Positions 35,541 through 45,107 of a stretch of DNA of 64,000 bases are shown in pieces (position 1 is the first letter of the stretch; each line of letters opens with the position of its first letter). Both the position numbers and the translations under genes were made by a program. Under the pieces are notes generated by a model. That model saw only the letters and a program-made list of their open reading frames with translations, was not told the DNA's origin and did not search any database. This DNA is from Micromonospora musae. Lineage in GTDB: Bacteria; Actinomycetota; Actinomycetes; Mycobacteriales; Micromonosporaceae. The stretch lies in NCBI RefSeq assembly GCF_003626635.1, contig NZ_RAZT01000002.1, positions 124,001 through 188,000 on the forward strand, given 5' to 3'.

Positions 35541-36599
35541 TTAGGGCTGGGTGGCGGGGGCGGTGGGGCTGGGGCGGCCGGGGTGGTCGGCGTGCCGCAG
35601 GGCGGCGCTGCGCAGGGCCGCGAGCTGGCGCTCCACCTCCGCGAACTGGTCCGGCGCGAGCGGCCCGTGGCGCAGCGCGGCGGCGTTCTCCTCCACCTGG
35701 GCGACGGTGCGGCAGCCGGGAATCGGGATCGTCCGCCCGCTGCGCGCCCAGATCCAGCCGAGCGCGCCCTGCGCCAGCGTGCGCCCGTCGGCGGTCAGCG
35801 CGTTCCGCACCGCCGCCACCCGACGCAGCCACTCCGGCGCCGGCCGGCCGCCGCGGAACCACTCCAGCCAGCCCGGGGCGAGTCCGCGTACGTCGTCGCG
35901 GGGCAGCGTCGAGGTGGCCGTGTACTTGCCGGTCAGCAACCCCATCCCGAGCGGCCCACGGTTGATGCTGGCCAGGTCGTACTTGTCGCAGACGGTCAGC
36001 AGCTCGGGCGCGTCCCGGAGCACCGAGAGGGAGTGCTGCACCGCCGTCGCGCCGGGAGCGGAGTGGCCGAACGTCTGGGCCCGGTCGGGCCGGTCGGTGC
36101 TCCAGCCGTACGACCGGATCAGCCCCTCGGCGACCAGCTCCTCGAGCGTGCCGATGAGGGCCTCCGCGCGCGGCACCGACAGGTCGGCGAGGTGCAGCTG
36201 GTACAGGTCGATCCGGTCGGTGCCGAGCCGGCGCAGCGAGTCGGTGACCGCCCGGCGCAGGTACCCGGGCGAGGCGTCCTCCCCCGTCGCCTGCCGGGTC
36301 GCCTCGTCGAAGGTGTAGCCCCACTTGGTGGCGATCACCGCCTCGTCGCGTCGACCGGTCAGCGCGCGCCCGAGGAGCCGCTCGCCGTGCCCCGCGCCGT
36401 ACGTGTCGGCGGTGTCGAAGAGCGTCACGCCCAGGTCGAGGGCCCGACGGACCGCCCGGATCGACTCGTCGTCGTCGACGGCGCCCCAGCCGAGCGGCTG
36501 GACGCCCTCCGCCCACGGGCCGCTGATCGCCCAGCAACCCATCCCCAGCGCGCTGACCTCGATGCCGCTGCGCCCCAGGGTTCGCGTCGTGACTGCCAC
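35541..36599 (-). CDS. Aldo/keto reductase
   Basis: 352 residues. Starts TTRTLGRSGIEVSALGMGCW; the catalytic Asp and Tyr lie in TLFDTADTYGAGHGE, Lys in VIATKWGY, and the barrel ends with GWIWARSGRTIPIPGCRTVAQ binding NADPH. The family reduces aldehydes and ketones; substrate unknown. The C-terminus has a proline-rich tail. A weak CACGAT hexamer about 12 nt before the GTG hints at a leaderless transcript. Confidence 0.92.
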   Translation of the reverse strand: MAVTTRTLGRSGIEVSALGMGCWAISGPWAEGVQPLGWGAVDDDESIRAVRRALDLGVTLFDTADTYGAGHGERLLGRALTGRRDEAVIATKWGYTFDEATRQATGEDASPGYLRRAVTDSLRRLGTDRIDLYQLHLADLSVPRAEALIGTLEELVAEGLIRSYGWSTDRPDRAQTFGHSAPGATAVQHSLSVLRDAPELLTVCDKYDLASINRGPLGMGLLTGKYTATSTLPRDDVRGLAPGWLEWFRGGRPAPEWLRRVAAVRNALTADGRTLAQGALGWIWARSGRTIPIPGCRTVAQVEENAAALRHGPLAPDQFAEVERQLAALRSAALRHADHPGRPSPTAPATQP

Positions 36600-36766
36600 C
36601 GGCAGATCGTGTCACCTCCAGCGCGCTCGAACGCAAGAAGGGGCGATACCCGCCGGTTGCCTCCCGTGCCCGAGGTGTTCCCCGCGCTGCCGTCCGGGCG
36701 GAGGACCCGGGCCGGTCGGGGTACGGCCGGTTTCCGGCGCACCGCCGATGCGCGATGATCGGTCAC

Positions 36767-37249
36767 ATGCGACGGCTCGGGGTGGACATCGGCGGCGTGA
36801 TCATCCAGCCGTCCGACGACGACGCGGACACCTCCTTCTTCGGCGACCACTACCTGCGTACCCCGCAGGTCACCGGGGCGTTCGACGCCCTGGCCGCGCT
36901 GACCGGCGGCTTCGACGAGGTGCACCTGGTGAGCAAGTGCGGCGAGGACACGCAGCGGCGGACCGTCGAGTGGCTGGCGCACCACGACTTCCACGCCCGC
37001 ACCGGGGTCCCCGTGCGGCGGGTGCACTTCTGCCGTACCCGACCGGCGAAGGCCCCCATCGCCCGGCGGCTCGGGCTGACCCACTTCGTCGACGACAAGC
37101 TCGAGGTGCTGAGCTACCTCGACTCGGTGCCGCACCGGTTCCTGTTCCGCCCCCGGCCCGCCGAGGTGGCCGCGCACGTGGCGCACCTGCCCGGCGTGCA
37201 CCGGGTGGAGGGCTGGCCGGAGCTCGTCACGGCGCTGCGTGGCAGCTGA
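36767..37249 (+). CDS. HAD-like phosphatase-fold protein with altered nucleophile loop
   Basis: About 160 residues. Motif I is GVDIGGVI (canonical DxD becomes D-I-G), motif II is the Ser of HLVSKCG, a conserved Lys lies in RPAKAPIARRLG, and motif IV is FVDDK. The general acid/base Asp is missing, so catalysis is doubtful or uses another residue. The start at 36767 fits a GATGAT hexamer 13 nt upstream; ATG 36755 is an in-frame alternative. Substrate and partner unknown. Confidence 0.75.
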   Translation: MRRLGVDIGGVIIQPSDDDADTSFFGDHYLRTPQVTGAFDALAALTGGFDEVHLVSKCGEDTQRRTVEWLAHHDFHARTGVPVRRVHFCRTRPAKAPIARRLGLTHFVDDKLEVLSYLDSVPHRFLFRPRPAEVAAHVAHLPGVHRVEGWPELVTALRGS

Positions 37250-37338
37250 CCGGCGTACGCCGGGACCGGCCGGCCCGCTCCGGACGGCGGGCCGACCGGG
37301 GAACCGGGCGGGGCGGGCCGCCGGGAAGCCGGGTGCGG

Positions 37339-37887
37339 TCAGGACGGCCAGGCGCGGGCGAGCAGCTCGCGGGTGTCGCCGAGCAGCTGCGGAAGGACCT
37401 TGGTACGCCCGATCACCGGCATGAAGTTCGCGTCGCCGCCCCAGCGCGGCACCACGTGCTGGTGCAGGTGCGCGGCGATGCCGGCGCCGGCCACCCCGCC
37501 CTGGTTCATGCCGAGGTTGAACCCGTGCGCGTTGCTGACCTTGCGGATCACCCGCATCGCGGTCTGGGTGAACTCGGCCAGCTCGACGGTCTCCGCCTCG
37601 TCCAGCTCGGTGTAGTCGGCCACGTGCCGGTACGGGCAGACCAGCAGGTGACCCGGGTTGTACGGGTAGAGGTTGAGCACCGCGTACACCCGTGCGCCCC
37701 GCGCCACCACCAGGCTCTTCTCCGGCGGGGCGTGCGGTGCCCGGCAGAACGGGCAGCCGCTCGGCTCCTCGTAGCCCTCGGCCGGGCGGTCGTCGCCCGA
37801 GATGTAGGTCATCCGGTGCGGCGTCCAGAGCCGCTCCAGGCCGTCGGCCATTCCGTCGCTGTCCGTGTGCCGCTCCGCCCCAGTCAC
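37339..37887 (-). CDS. HIT-family nucleotide hydrolase/phosphorylase (AP4A phosphorylase-like)
   Basis: 182 residues. Contains the histidine triad HLHQHVVPRW, a Zn-type CPFCRAP near residue 45, and NLYPYNPGHLLVCPYRH. The family acts on AP4A or related nucleotides. The start GTG 37887 has TAGGAT 13 nt upstream and no Shine-Dalgarno, so it is likely leaderless; the frame to 37947 is unlikely. HIT proteins precede pgsA in many actinobacteria; here the EF-G-like and reductase genes intervene. Confidence 0.92.
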   Translation of the reverse strand: MTGAERHTDSDGMADGLERLWTPHRMTYISGDDRPAEGYEEPSGCPFCRAPHAPPEKSLVVARGARVYAVLNLYPYNPGHLLVCPYRHVADYTELDEAETVELAEFTQTAMRVIRKVSNAHGFNLGMNQGGVAGAGIAAHLHQHVVPRWGGDANFMPVIGRTKVLPQLLGDTRELLARAWPS

Positions 37888-37980
37888 AGAGGCGATCCTA
37901 CGGACTCTTCGGGCTCTGTTGGTGGCTGCGTCCGGCGCACCGGCCACGAGCGGAATGTCCGCTGTTCAGGAACGCGTCAA

Positions 37981-38024
37981 ATGGAAGTTGTTGACGAGGC
38001 GTGACCTAGATCTGAAACTTCCAT
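37981..38024 (+). promoter_or_regulatory. Inverted repeat ATGGAAGTT/AACTTCCAT upstream of the M15 peptidase
   Basis: Exact 9-bp arms (37981-37989, 38016-38024) flank a TTGACG -35-like hexamer at 37991. The region to 38050 is unusually AT-rich (TACATTCATG, TTACATGTAG) for this genome. Probable regulated promoter. Confidence 0.5.
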
Positions 38025-38062
38025 ACATTCATGTTCTTACATGTAGCGATGGAGGACCCCCT

Positions 38063-38800
38063 GTGATCCGACGAATCGGCACACTTCTCGCGGCCGTCAC
38101 GCTGACCCTCGTCAGCACCGTGGCCGGTGTCACCCTCACCGCGGGCGCAGCGCACGCCGACGGCTGCTACACCTGGGGCCGCACCCTCTCTCAGGGGATG
38201 TCCGGCGAAGACGTCCGGCAGCTGCAGGTCCGCGTCGCCGGCTACCCGGGCAACGGCGCCGTGCTCGGCATCGACGGGGCGTACGGCCCCGCCACCCGCG
38301 CCGCGGTGAGCCGCTTCCAGCAGGCGTACGGGCTGTCGGCCGACGGGATCGCCGGACCGCAGACGTTCAACCGGATCTACGCGTTGCAGGACGACGACTG
38401 CACCCCGGTCAACTTCAGCTACGCCGAGTTCAACGACTGCAACAGCGACTGGTCCGGCGGGGCGGTCTCGGCCAGCACCGCGCGGTTCAACGCCCGGGTC
38501 TCGATGTGGAAGCTCCAGGCGATGCGGCACGCCCTGGGCGACCAGCAGATCGTCGTGACCAGCGCGTTCCGCAGCCGCGCCTGCAACAGCGCCGTCGGCG
38601 GGTCGGCGACCAGCCGGCACCTCTACGGCGACGCGGTGGACCTGGGGGCCGGGCCGCACTCGCTGTGCCGCCTCGCCCAGCAGGCCCGCAACCACGGCTT
38701 CAACGAGATCCTCGGCCCCGGCTTCCCCGGCCACAACGACCACACCCACGTCGCGCACAAGGCCAGCCGCACCTGGTCCGCACCGAACTGCGGCATCTGA
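38063..38800 (+). CDS. Secreted D-Ala-D-Ala carboxypeptidase-like (M15) with peptidoglycan-binding domain
   Basis: 245 residues. Signal peptide 1-32 ending AAHAD. Residues 40-105 form a PG_binding_1 repeat (LSQGMSGEDVRQLQVRVAGY, GIDGAYGPATRAAVSRFQ). The C-terminal M15_3 domain has Zn ligands in SRHLYGDAVDLGAG and DHTHVAHK. It cleaves or trims peptidoglycan stems outside the cell. GGAGG 7-8 nt before GTG 38063 sets the start. A terminator hairpin follows. Confidence 0.9.
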   Translation: MIRRIGTLLAAVTLTLVSTVAGVTLTAGAAHADGCYTWGRTLSQGMSGEDVRQLQVRVAGYPGNGAVLGIDGAYGPATRAAVSRFQQAYGLSADGIAGPQTFNRIYALQDDDCTPVNFSYAEFNDCNSDWSGGAVSASTARFNARVSMWKLQAMRHALGDQQIVVTSAFRSRACNSAVGGSATSRHLYGDAVDLGAGPHSLCRLAQQARNHGFNEILGPGFPGHNDHTHVAHKASRTWSAPNCGI

Positions 38801-38835
38801 GACTCGACGCAGGTAGCCGGGTGAGCTGCCCCGGA

Positions 38836-38864
38836 GGGGTCCTCGCCGCGCGGGCGGGGACCCC
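38836..38864 (+). terminator. Hairpin terminator between the M15 peptidase and thrS
   Basis: 12-bp stem GGGGTCCTCGCC / GGCGGGGACCCC (one G-T pair), loop of five bases, between convergent genes and usable on both strands. Confidence 0.65.
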
Positions 38865-38879
38865 TTCGACAGCTCGGCG

Positions 38880-40886
38880 CTACAGCTCGGCGGAGGGGCC
38901 GATGTTGGTACGGGAACCGACCACGTCGAGAACGTGGGTCACCGCCTCCGACATCGGCACCCCGTTGCGCTGCGAACCGTCCCGGTAGCGGAACGACACG
39001 GTACCGGCGGCCACGTCGTCGTCACCGGCGATCACCATGAACGGGATCTTCTGCTGCTGCGCCGTACGGATCTTCTTCTGCATCCGGTCGTCACCCGCGT
39101 CCACCTGGGCGCGGATCCCCTCGGCGCGCAGCGCGGCCACGAAGCCGTGCAGGTAGTCGGTGTGGTCCTCGCGGATCGGGATGCCGACCACCTGCACCGG
39201 CGCCAGCCAGGCCGGGAACGCGCCCGCATAGTGCTCGGTGAGCACCCCGAAGAACCGCTCGATCGAGCCGAAGAGCGCGCGGTGGATCATCACCGGCTGC
39301 TGCCGGGTGCCGTCGGCGGCCTGGTACTCCAGCCCGAACCGCGCCGGCTGGTTGAAGTCGACCTGAATCGTCGACATCTGCCAGGTCCGGCCGATGGCGT
39401 CCTTCGCCTGCACCGAGATCTTCGGCCCGTAGAAGGCCGCGCCGCCCGGGTCGGGCACCAGTTCGAGGCCCGACTGCTCGGCGGCGCTGCGCAGCGCCTC
39501 GGTGGCCTCCGCCCAGTCCTCGTCCGCGCCGATGAACTTCGGCGAGTCGTCCCGGGTGGAGAGCTCCAGGTAAAAATCGTCCAGGCCGTAGTCCCGGAGC
39601 AGGTCGAGCACGAAGGTGAGCAGGGTGACCAGCTCGCCGGCCATCTGCTCCCGGGTGCAGTAGATGTGCGAGTCGTCCATGGTCAGGCCACGGACCCGGG
39701 TCAGCCCGTGCACCACCCCGGACTTCTCGTACCGGTAGACGGTGCCGAACTCGAACAGCCGCAGCGGCAGCTCCCGGTAGGACCGCCCGCGCGCTTTGAA
39801 GATCAGGTTGTGCATCGGGCAGTTCATCGGCTTGAGGAAGTAGTCGGCGCCCTCCAGCTGGATGGGCGGGAACATGGTGTCCGCGTAGTAGGGCAGGTGA
39901 CCCGAGGTCTCGAAGAGGTGCCCCTTGGTGATGTGCGGCGTGTTGACGAACTCGTAGCCCGCATCCTCGTGCCGGCGGCGGGAGTAGTTCTCCATCTCCC
40001 GGCGGATGATGCCGCCCTTGGGATGGAAGACCGCGAGGCCGGAGCCGATCTCGTCCGGGAAGCTGAACAGGTCGAGGTCCGCGCCGAGCTTGCGGTGGTC
40101 GCGCCGGGCGGCCTCCTCCAGCAGCTTCAGGTACGCCTTCAGCCCGTCCCGGGTCGGCCACGCGGTGCCGTAGACCCGCTGCAGCTGCGGGTTCTTCTCC
40201 GACCCCCGCCAGTACGCGGCGGCCGAACGCATCAGCTTGAACGCCCCGATGAGCCGGGTGTTGGGCAGGTGCGGACCACGGCAGAGGTCCGACCAGCAGA
40301 CCTTCTCCTCGTTCGCGGCGAGGTTGTCGTAGATGGTCAGCTCGCCCCCGCCGACCTCCATCACCTCGGAGGAGTCCAGCCCCTCGCCCTTGACGTCGAT
40401 CAGCTCGAGCTTGAACGGCTCGTTGGCCAGCTCGGCCCGCGCCTCGTCCAGGCTCGCGAACCGGCGCCGCCGGAACCGCTGGCCCGACTTGATGATCTCC
40501 TGCATCCGCTTCTCGAGCTTCGACAGGTCGTCGGGCTGGAACGGCTTCTCGACCGCGAAGTCGTAGTAGAAGCCGTTCTCGATCGGCGGCCCGATGCCGA
40601 GCTTCGCCTCGGGGAAGACGTCCTGCACGGCCTGCGCGAGCACGTGCGCGGTCGAGTGGCGGAGCACGTTCAGCCCGTCGGGCGAGTCCAGGCTGACCGG
40701 CTCGACCGAGACGTCGGTCGCCGGTCGCCAGTCCAGGTCGTGCAGCCGGCCCTCGGGATCGCGGACCACCACGATCGCCTTCGGGCCGTTCATGGGCAAC
40801 TCGGCCGCGGCCACCGCGTCGGCCGCCGTCGTCCCGGCGGCGACGACGACGGGGTCGGCCACGGCGGGGGTACGGGGTGCGGACAC
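38880..40886 (-). CDS. thrS: Threonyl-tRNA synthetase
   Basis: 668 residues, full length. Truncated-style N-terminal TGS domain, then an editing domain with [13 protein letters not shown] and [10 protein letters not shown]. Class II core: motif 2 [20 protein letters not shown], zinc ligands including MNCPMHN, motif 3 [15 protein letters not shown]; then an anticodon-binding domain. GTG start with GAGGAG 6 nt upstream. No T-box-like leader is evident. Confidence 0.97.
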   Translation of the reverse strand: MSAPRTPAVADPVVVAAGTTAADAVAAAELPMNGPKAIVVVRDPEGRLHDLDWRPATDVSVEPVSLDSPDGLNVLRHSTAHVLAQAVQDVFPEAKLGIGPPIENGFYYDFAVEKPFQPDDLSKLEKRMQEIIKSGQRFRRRRFASLDEARAELANEPFKLELIDVKGEGLDSSEVMEVGGGELTIYDNLAANEEKVCWSDLCRGPHLPNTRLIGAFKLMRSAAAYWRGSEKNPQLQRVYGTAWPTRDGLKAYLKLLEEAARRDHRKLGADLDLFSFPDEIGSGLAVFHPKGGIIRREMENYSRRRHEDAGYEFVNTPHITKGHLFETSGHLPYYADTMFPPIQLEGADYFLKPMNCPMHNLIFKARGRSYRELPLRLFEFGTVYRYEKSGVVHGLTRVRGLTMDDSHIYCTREQMAGELVTLLTFVLDLLRDYGLDDFYLELSTRDDSPKFIGADEDWAEATEALRSAAEQSGLELVPDPGGAAFYGPKISVQAKDAIGRTWQMSTIQVDFNQPARFGLEYQAADGTRQQPVMIHRALFGSIERFFGVLTEHYAGAFPAWLAPVQVVGIPIREDHTDYLHGFVAALRAEGIRAQVDAGDDRMQKKIRTAQQQKIPFMVIAGDDDVAAGTVSFRYRDGSQRNGVPMSEAVTHVLDVVGSRTNIGPSAEL

Positions 40887-41101
40887 GGTGACTCCTCGCA
40901 GCAGACGGCATTGAACGGGCCGGTACGGCCCCCGCCGATGCTATCGGTCCTCCCTCGCGCCCCGACCGCCGACGCCTCGGCCGGCGGAATGCTCACCGGT
41001 CGACACCGCGCGCGGCGTTGAACCTTTCGCCGCCGGGAGCCGAACTACCGGGTGCGGCCGGAATCCGCTGCCGGCCGAGTCGACTGGGATGGGGACGCGA
41101 G

Positions 41102-41959
41102 ATGGCGATGACCCGAGGTGACCGGCGCCGGGCGGCAACGACTGCCGCCCTGGTCACGGGTGCGGTGCTGAGCTGGCCCACCGCCGCGTACGCGGCGGAG
41201 GTGACGACCACGCCGAGCCAGGCACGGCAGGGTGACGCCGTCCGGCTGGAGTTCGTGGTGCCCGAGGAGCGCTCCGGCAGCCCCACCCGGCAGGTCGAGA
41301 TCCAACTGCCGACGCGGACGCCGATCGCCGAGGTGTACCCGATGTCGGTGACCGGTTGGGCGCCCCGAATCCAGTCCCGCACGCTCGACGAGCCGGTCTC
41401 CGGCATGCACTCGGCCGGGGTGAGCACGGTCACCACCTCGGTGACCTGGATCCGGGTCGACGGGGCGGCTTCCGGTCCGGCCCGGCTGTCGCTCTCCATG
41501 GGCCCGCTGCCCCGCACCGACCAGCTCACCTTCCCGGTGGTCCAGACGTACGCCGACGGCACAGTGGTGCGCTGGACCGGCCAGTCCGGCCCGCACCCGG
41601 CACCGCGACTCACCCTGCTCCCGCCGGCACCGGAGGCGGCGGGCGGAACGGCCGGGCACGCGGGTCACGGCGGCGGCCCGGGTGCTCCGGGGGCCGCCGG
41701 CGCGGACGTCTCCGGTGGCGCGTACGGGGCCGGCGGCGCGTACGGGGCCGGCGGCGCGCAGGTCGCCGGCGGCGGGGAGACGGGCGGCGGCTCCGGCGGG
41801 AACGCCGACGCGCTGCTCGGCGCGGGCCTGCTCGCGGGGCTCGGCGGCGGTGCGGCGGTCGGCTGGCTGGCGAGCCGCTGGCGCCGCCGTCCCCTCGACG
41901 GCCAGGCCGCCGGGCCGGCGCTCACGCTGACCCACCCGGACCCGGCGAAGTCGGACTGA
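41102..41959 (+). CDS. YcnI/DUF1775 domain secreted membrane-anchored protein
   Basis: 285 residues. Signal peptide 1-30 (cleavage near AYAAE), a DUF1775 beta domain (VRLEFVVPEERSGSPTRQVEIQLP, TWIRVDG), a Gly/Ala-rich linker (residues 185-235) and a C-terminal membrane helix with a basic tail. YcnI proteins bind copper through an N-terminal His after processing; here the mature start is AEVTTTP with no His, so copper binding is doubtful. No copD partner adjoins it. Confidence 0.82.
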   Translation: MAMTRGDRRRAATTAALVTGAVLSWPTAAYAAEVTTTPSQARQGDAVRLEFVVPEERSGSPTRQVEIQLPTRTPIAEVYPMSVTGWAPRIQSRTLDEPVSGMHSAGVSTVTTSVTWIRVDGAASGPARLSLSMGPLPRTDQLTFPVVQTYADGTVVRWTGQSGPHPAPRLTLLPPAPEAAGGTAGHAGHGGGPGAPGAAGADVSGGAYGAGGAYGAGGAQVAGGGETGGGSGGNADALLGAGLLAGLGGGAAVGWLASRWRRRPLDGQAAGPALTLTHPDPAKSD

Positions 41960-41987
41960 TCGGCCCGGGCAGGGTCGACGCCCGGGG

Positions 41988-42908
41988 TCAGGGAAGCCAG
42001 TCGGGGAGGGGCTCGCGGGCCGCCAACCAGTCGGCCGGTACGCCACCGGGCACGCCCACCCCCGCGTACGCGGCCACGATCCCGCCCACGATCGCGGCCG
42101 TGGTGTCCACGTCCCCGCCCGCCTGCACGCACGCCCGGATCGCCGCCGGGTAGTCAGTCAGGTGGGTGGCCGCCACCCAGAGCGTGAAGGCCACGGTGTC
42201 CTGCGCGGTGACCTGAGCGCCGTTGCCGAGCACCGCGACGACCTGCGGCAGCGGATGGCCGATCAGGTCGACGGCGCGGCGGGTCCGGCGGTGCACCTCG
42301 GTCGCCGGGTCCAGCCCGGCCGCCACCCCGGCGAGGAGTCGGTGGGGAGCGGGCGGGTCACCGTCCAGCCGGCCCCGCGCGGCCAACGCGGCGGCGACGG
42401 CCACCGCGACCGCCCCGGCGATCCCCTCCGGGTGCGCGTGGGTCACCTCGGCCGACGCGCGGGCCTGGGCCGCCGCGCGAGTGGTCGAGTCCGCGAAGTA
42501 CGCCCCCACCGGCGCCACCCGCATCGCCGCCCCGTTGCCGCAGGAGCCCTGCCCGCCGAAGGCCGACGCGGCGGCGACCGGCCACGGCGTGCCGGTGCGG
42601 ATCAACCGCAGAATCGTCACCGCCCCGGGCCCGTACCCCCGGTACGGCTCGGCGCGCTCGGCGAAGCCGAGCGCCAGCCGGTCCCGGTCGATCCGGCCCG
42701 ACTCGACCAGCTCCACCAGCACCGAGCAGGCCATCTCGGTGTCGTCGGTCCACTCCCAGGGCACGGGCGGGAGGCGCCCGGCGATCAGATCCTCCGGGCG
42801 CCGGCCCGGTACGAAGAACTGCGAACCGAGCGCGTCGCCGACCGAGAGGCCGGCGAGGCTGTCCCGGGCGAGCGCCACGCGGGCGTCGGCGAAGAGCGTG
42901 AAGGACAT
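41988..42908 (-). CDS. ADP-ribosylglycohydrolase family protein
   Basis: 306 residues starting MSFTLFADARV. Metal-site motifs WEWTDDTEMA near residue 57 and GGDVDTTAAIVGGIVAAY near the C-terminus are intact. Such enzymes hydrolyse ADP-ribosyl bonds on proteins or small molecules (ARH/DraG family). Divergent from a two-component operon; its partner transferase is not visible here. Confidence 0.92.
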   Translation of the reverse strand: MSFTLFADARVALARDSLAGLSVGDALGSQFFVPGRRPEDLIAGRLPPVPWEWTDDTEMACSVLVELVESGRIDRDRLALGFAERAEPYRGYGPGAVTILRLIRTGTPWPVAAASAFGGQGSCGNGAAMRVAPVGAYFADSTTRAAAQARASAEVTHAHPEGIAGAVAVAVAAALAARGRLDGDPPAPHRLLAGVAAGLDPATEVHRRTRRAVDLIGHPLPQVVAVLGNGAQVTAQDTVAFTLWVAATHLTDYPAAIRACVQAGGDVDTTAAIVGGIVAAYAGVGVPGGVPADWLAAREPLPDWLP

Positions 42909-42981
42909 CGTTGTACCAGCTTGCCCGGTTCGCAGGTGCGGCGCAACGCGATCAACTTGCCACGTCAAGTACCGTCTGTGC

Positions 42982-43671
42982 GTGGCCACCGTCCTCCTGG
43001 TCGAAGACGATCACGTCGTACGCGGTGCGATGCTCCGCTCCCTCGCCGATCGGGGGCACGCGGTGCATGCCGTCGGCACGGCGCTGGACGCACTGCGCCG
43101 GGTCGCCGCGGAGACTCCCGACCTGGTGGTCCTCGACCTCGGCCTGCCCGACCTGGACGGCTCGGACGCGCTGCGCATGCTGCGCGGGATAACCGACGTG
43201 CCGATCATCATCGCCACCGCCCGGGACGACGAGCAGTCCGTGGTGCGGCTGCTGCGCGCCGGCGCCGACGACTACATGGTCAAGCCCTTCACCGGCGCGC
43301 ACCTCGACGCCCGGATCACCACGGTGCTACGCCGGGTCGGCCGGGCCAGCCGCACCGTCCAACCGGCCGTGCACGTGGTGGGTGGGCTGCGGATGGACGT
43401 CGGCGAGCGTAGCGCCCACCTCGACGGGGAGGCGCTGTCTCTGACCCGCAAGGAATTCGACCTGCTGGCGTATCTCGCCGCACGTCCTGGCCGGGTAGTG
43501 TCCCGGCGGGAGCTCTTGGAGGAGGTATGGCGGCAGCCGTCGGTCGGCGAGGATCAGACCATCGACGTTCACCTGTACTGGCTACGCCGCAAAATGGGCG
43601 AGTCCGCAGCGAAGCCGCGTTACCTGCGCACCGTGCGGGGGGTCGGCTTCCGGTTGGTGGCGCCGGACTGA
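42982..43671 (+). CDS. Two-component response regulator, OmpR family
   Basis: 229 residues. Receiver with VLLVEDDHVV, phospho-acceptor in VVLDLGLPDLDG and Lys in YMVKPF; winged helix with LTRKEFDLLAYLAARPGRVV and a wing ending RTVRGVGFRLV. The GTG start has TACCGT 12 nt upstream and no Shine-Dalgarno: likely leaderless. A kinase follows directly, starting in the stop region. Confidence 0.94.
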   Translation: MATVLLVEDDHVVRGAMLRSLADRGHAVHAVGTALDALRRVAAETPDLVVLDLGLPDLDGSDALRMLRGITDVPIIIATARDDEQSVVRLLRAGADDYMVKPFTGAHLDARITTVLRRVGRASRTVQPAVHVVGGLRMDVGERSAHLDGEALSLTRKEFDLLAYLAARPGRVVSRRELLEEVWRQPSVGEDQTIDVHLYWLRRKMGESAAKPRYLRTVRGVGFRLVAPD

Positions 43672-45107
43672 GGGCCTCGCTGACGCTGCTGACCGGCGGC
43701 GTCTGCGCGCTGGTGGCGCTCGCGTTCCTGCTGCCCCTCGCGGTGAGCCTCGGCGACCGGGTCCGTGCGGAGGCGATCGCCGACGCGGCCCGCCGCAGCG
43801 CGCTGGTCACGGGGGCGCTGGCGGTCAGCACGGAGCCCGCGGCGGTCGAGCGTGCGGTCGCGGCCAGCGGTGGCGATGTGACCACTCGTCCCGTGGTGCA
43901 CGGCCTCGACGCCGGCTCCGGCACCGGCCGGGCCACCGCCGCCGACCTCGACCGGGCTCGTGCGGAGAAGCGCTCGGTCGTCGTGGAGGTGAGCGGCGGC
44001 GCCGCCCGGCTCGACCCGGTGGTGCTGGGCGACCGGGTCGCGGTGGTCGAGGTGTTCGTGCCCGACGCAGCCCTGAACCGGGGCTCCGGCCTCCGGTGGC
44101 TCCTGCTCGGCGCGGTCGCCGCGGCCCTGGTCGGCTCGGCGGTCGTGGTGGTCGACCGGGTCGCCACGCGTACCGTGTTCGCCACCCGGGGGCTCATCGA
44201 CGGGGCGCTCGCCATCGGCGACGGTGACCTGGCGGCCCGGGTGGAGCCGACCGGGCCACGCGAGCTGGCCGAAGCCGGGCACGCGTTCAACCAGATGGCC
44301 GAGCGGCTCGACGCGGCCCGCACCGACGAGCGGGAGCTCGTCGCCGATCTGTCGCACCGGCTGCGTACGCCGCTGACCGTGCTTCGGCTCGACGCGGAGG
44401 CGCTGGAGTCGGACGACACGAGCGTCGGCACGTTCAGCCAGGCCGAGCTGGACCACCTGCGCGGGATCCGGCGGATCCGGCAGGCGATCGTCACGCTCGA
44501 GGGCGAGATCGACGTACTGATCAAGACCACCCGCAAGGCGGTCACCCACGACGCCGGGCCGGCGATGTGCGACGTCAGCGAGGTGGTCCGGGACCGGATG
44601 GTGTTCTGGTCGGCGCTCGCCGGCGACCAGAACCGGCCGCACCGGGTGAGCGGGGCTCAGCTGCGCATTCCGGCGCCGGTGCCACGGGCGGAGCTGGCCG
44701 CCGCGCTGGACGCGGTGATCGGGAACGTGTTCCGCTACACCCCGCAGGGCACCGCGTTCGAGGTGGCCGTCTCCCGCCGGGACGGGTACGTGGCGATCCG
44801 CATCGACGACGCCGGGCCGGGCATCGCCGACCCGGACCGGGCGTTGCGTCGGGGCGCCAGCGACCGGGGCTCCACCGGGCTCGGGCTGGACATCGCCAAG
44901 CGGGTGGCGATGCAGGCGAACGGCTCGGTGAGCATCGACCGGGCGCAGCTGGGCGGGGCGAGCGTGGTGATGCTGCTCGCCGATCCCGAGGCGACGCCCC
45001 GGCAGGTCAACCGGTTCGGTCTGGTCGGGCGGATGGCGCGCGATTCCCGCGATCAGAAGAGCGCCGAGCGCCGCCGCTGGCCCCGCCGTCGACCGACGGA
45101 TCGCTGA
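43668..45107 (+). CDS. Two-component sensor histidine kinase, OmpR partner type
   Basis: 479 residues if started at CTG 43668, giving (L/M)RASLTLLTGG. Two membrane segments (residues 10-30 and about 142-164) enclose an extracellular domain; HAMP follows, then the HisKA box ADLSHRLRTPLTVLRLDAEA and a HATPase with DAGPGIADPDRALRRG and STGLGLDIAK. The reading frame has no ATG/GTG/TTG near the RR stop; CTG overlapping it as CTGA is the likely start. The ATG at 43527 lies deep in the regulator and gives an unlikely N-terminus. Confidence 0.9.
   Translation: MRASLTLLTGGVCALVALAFLLPLAVSLGDRVRAEAIADAARRSALVTGALAVSTEPAAVERAVAASGGDVTTRPVVHGLDAGSGTGRATAADLDRARAEKRSVVVEVSGGAARLDPVVLGDRVAVVEVFVPDAALNRGSGLRWLLLGAVAAALVGSAVVVVDRVATRTVFATRGLIDGALAIGDGDLAARVEPTGPRELAEAGHAFNQMAERLDAARTDERELVADLSHRLRTPLTVLRLDAEALESDDTSVGTFSQAELDHLRGIRRIRQAIVTLEGEIDVLIKTTRKAVTHDAGPAMCDVSEVVRDRMVFWSALAGDQNRPHRVSGAQLRIPAPVPRAELAAALDAVIGNVFRYTPQGTAFEVAVSRRDGYVAIRIDDAGPGIADPDRALRRGASDRGSTGLGLDIAKRVAMQANGSVSIDRAQLGGASVVMLLADPEATPRQVNRFGLVGRMARDSRDQKSAERRRWPRRRPTDR

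Noticed and set aside
40887..41101. T-box or attenuator ahead of thrS
   Set aside because: No T-box core or tandem Thr leader peptide is visible.
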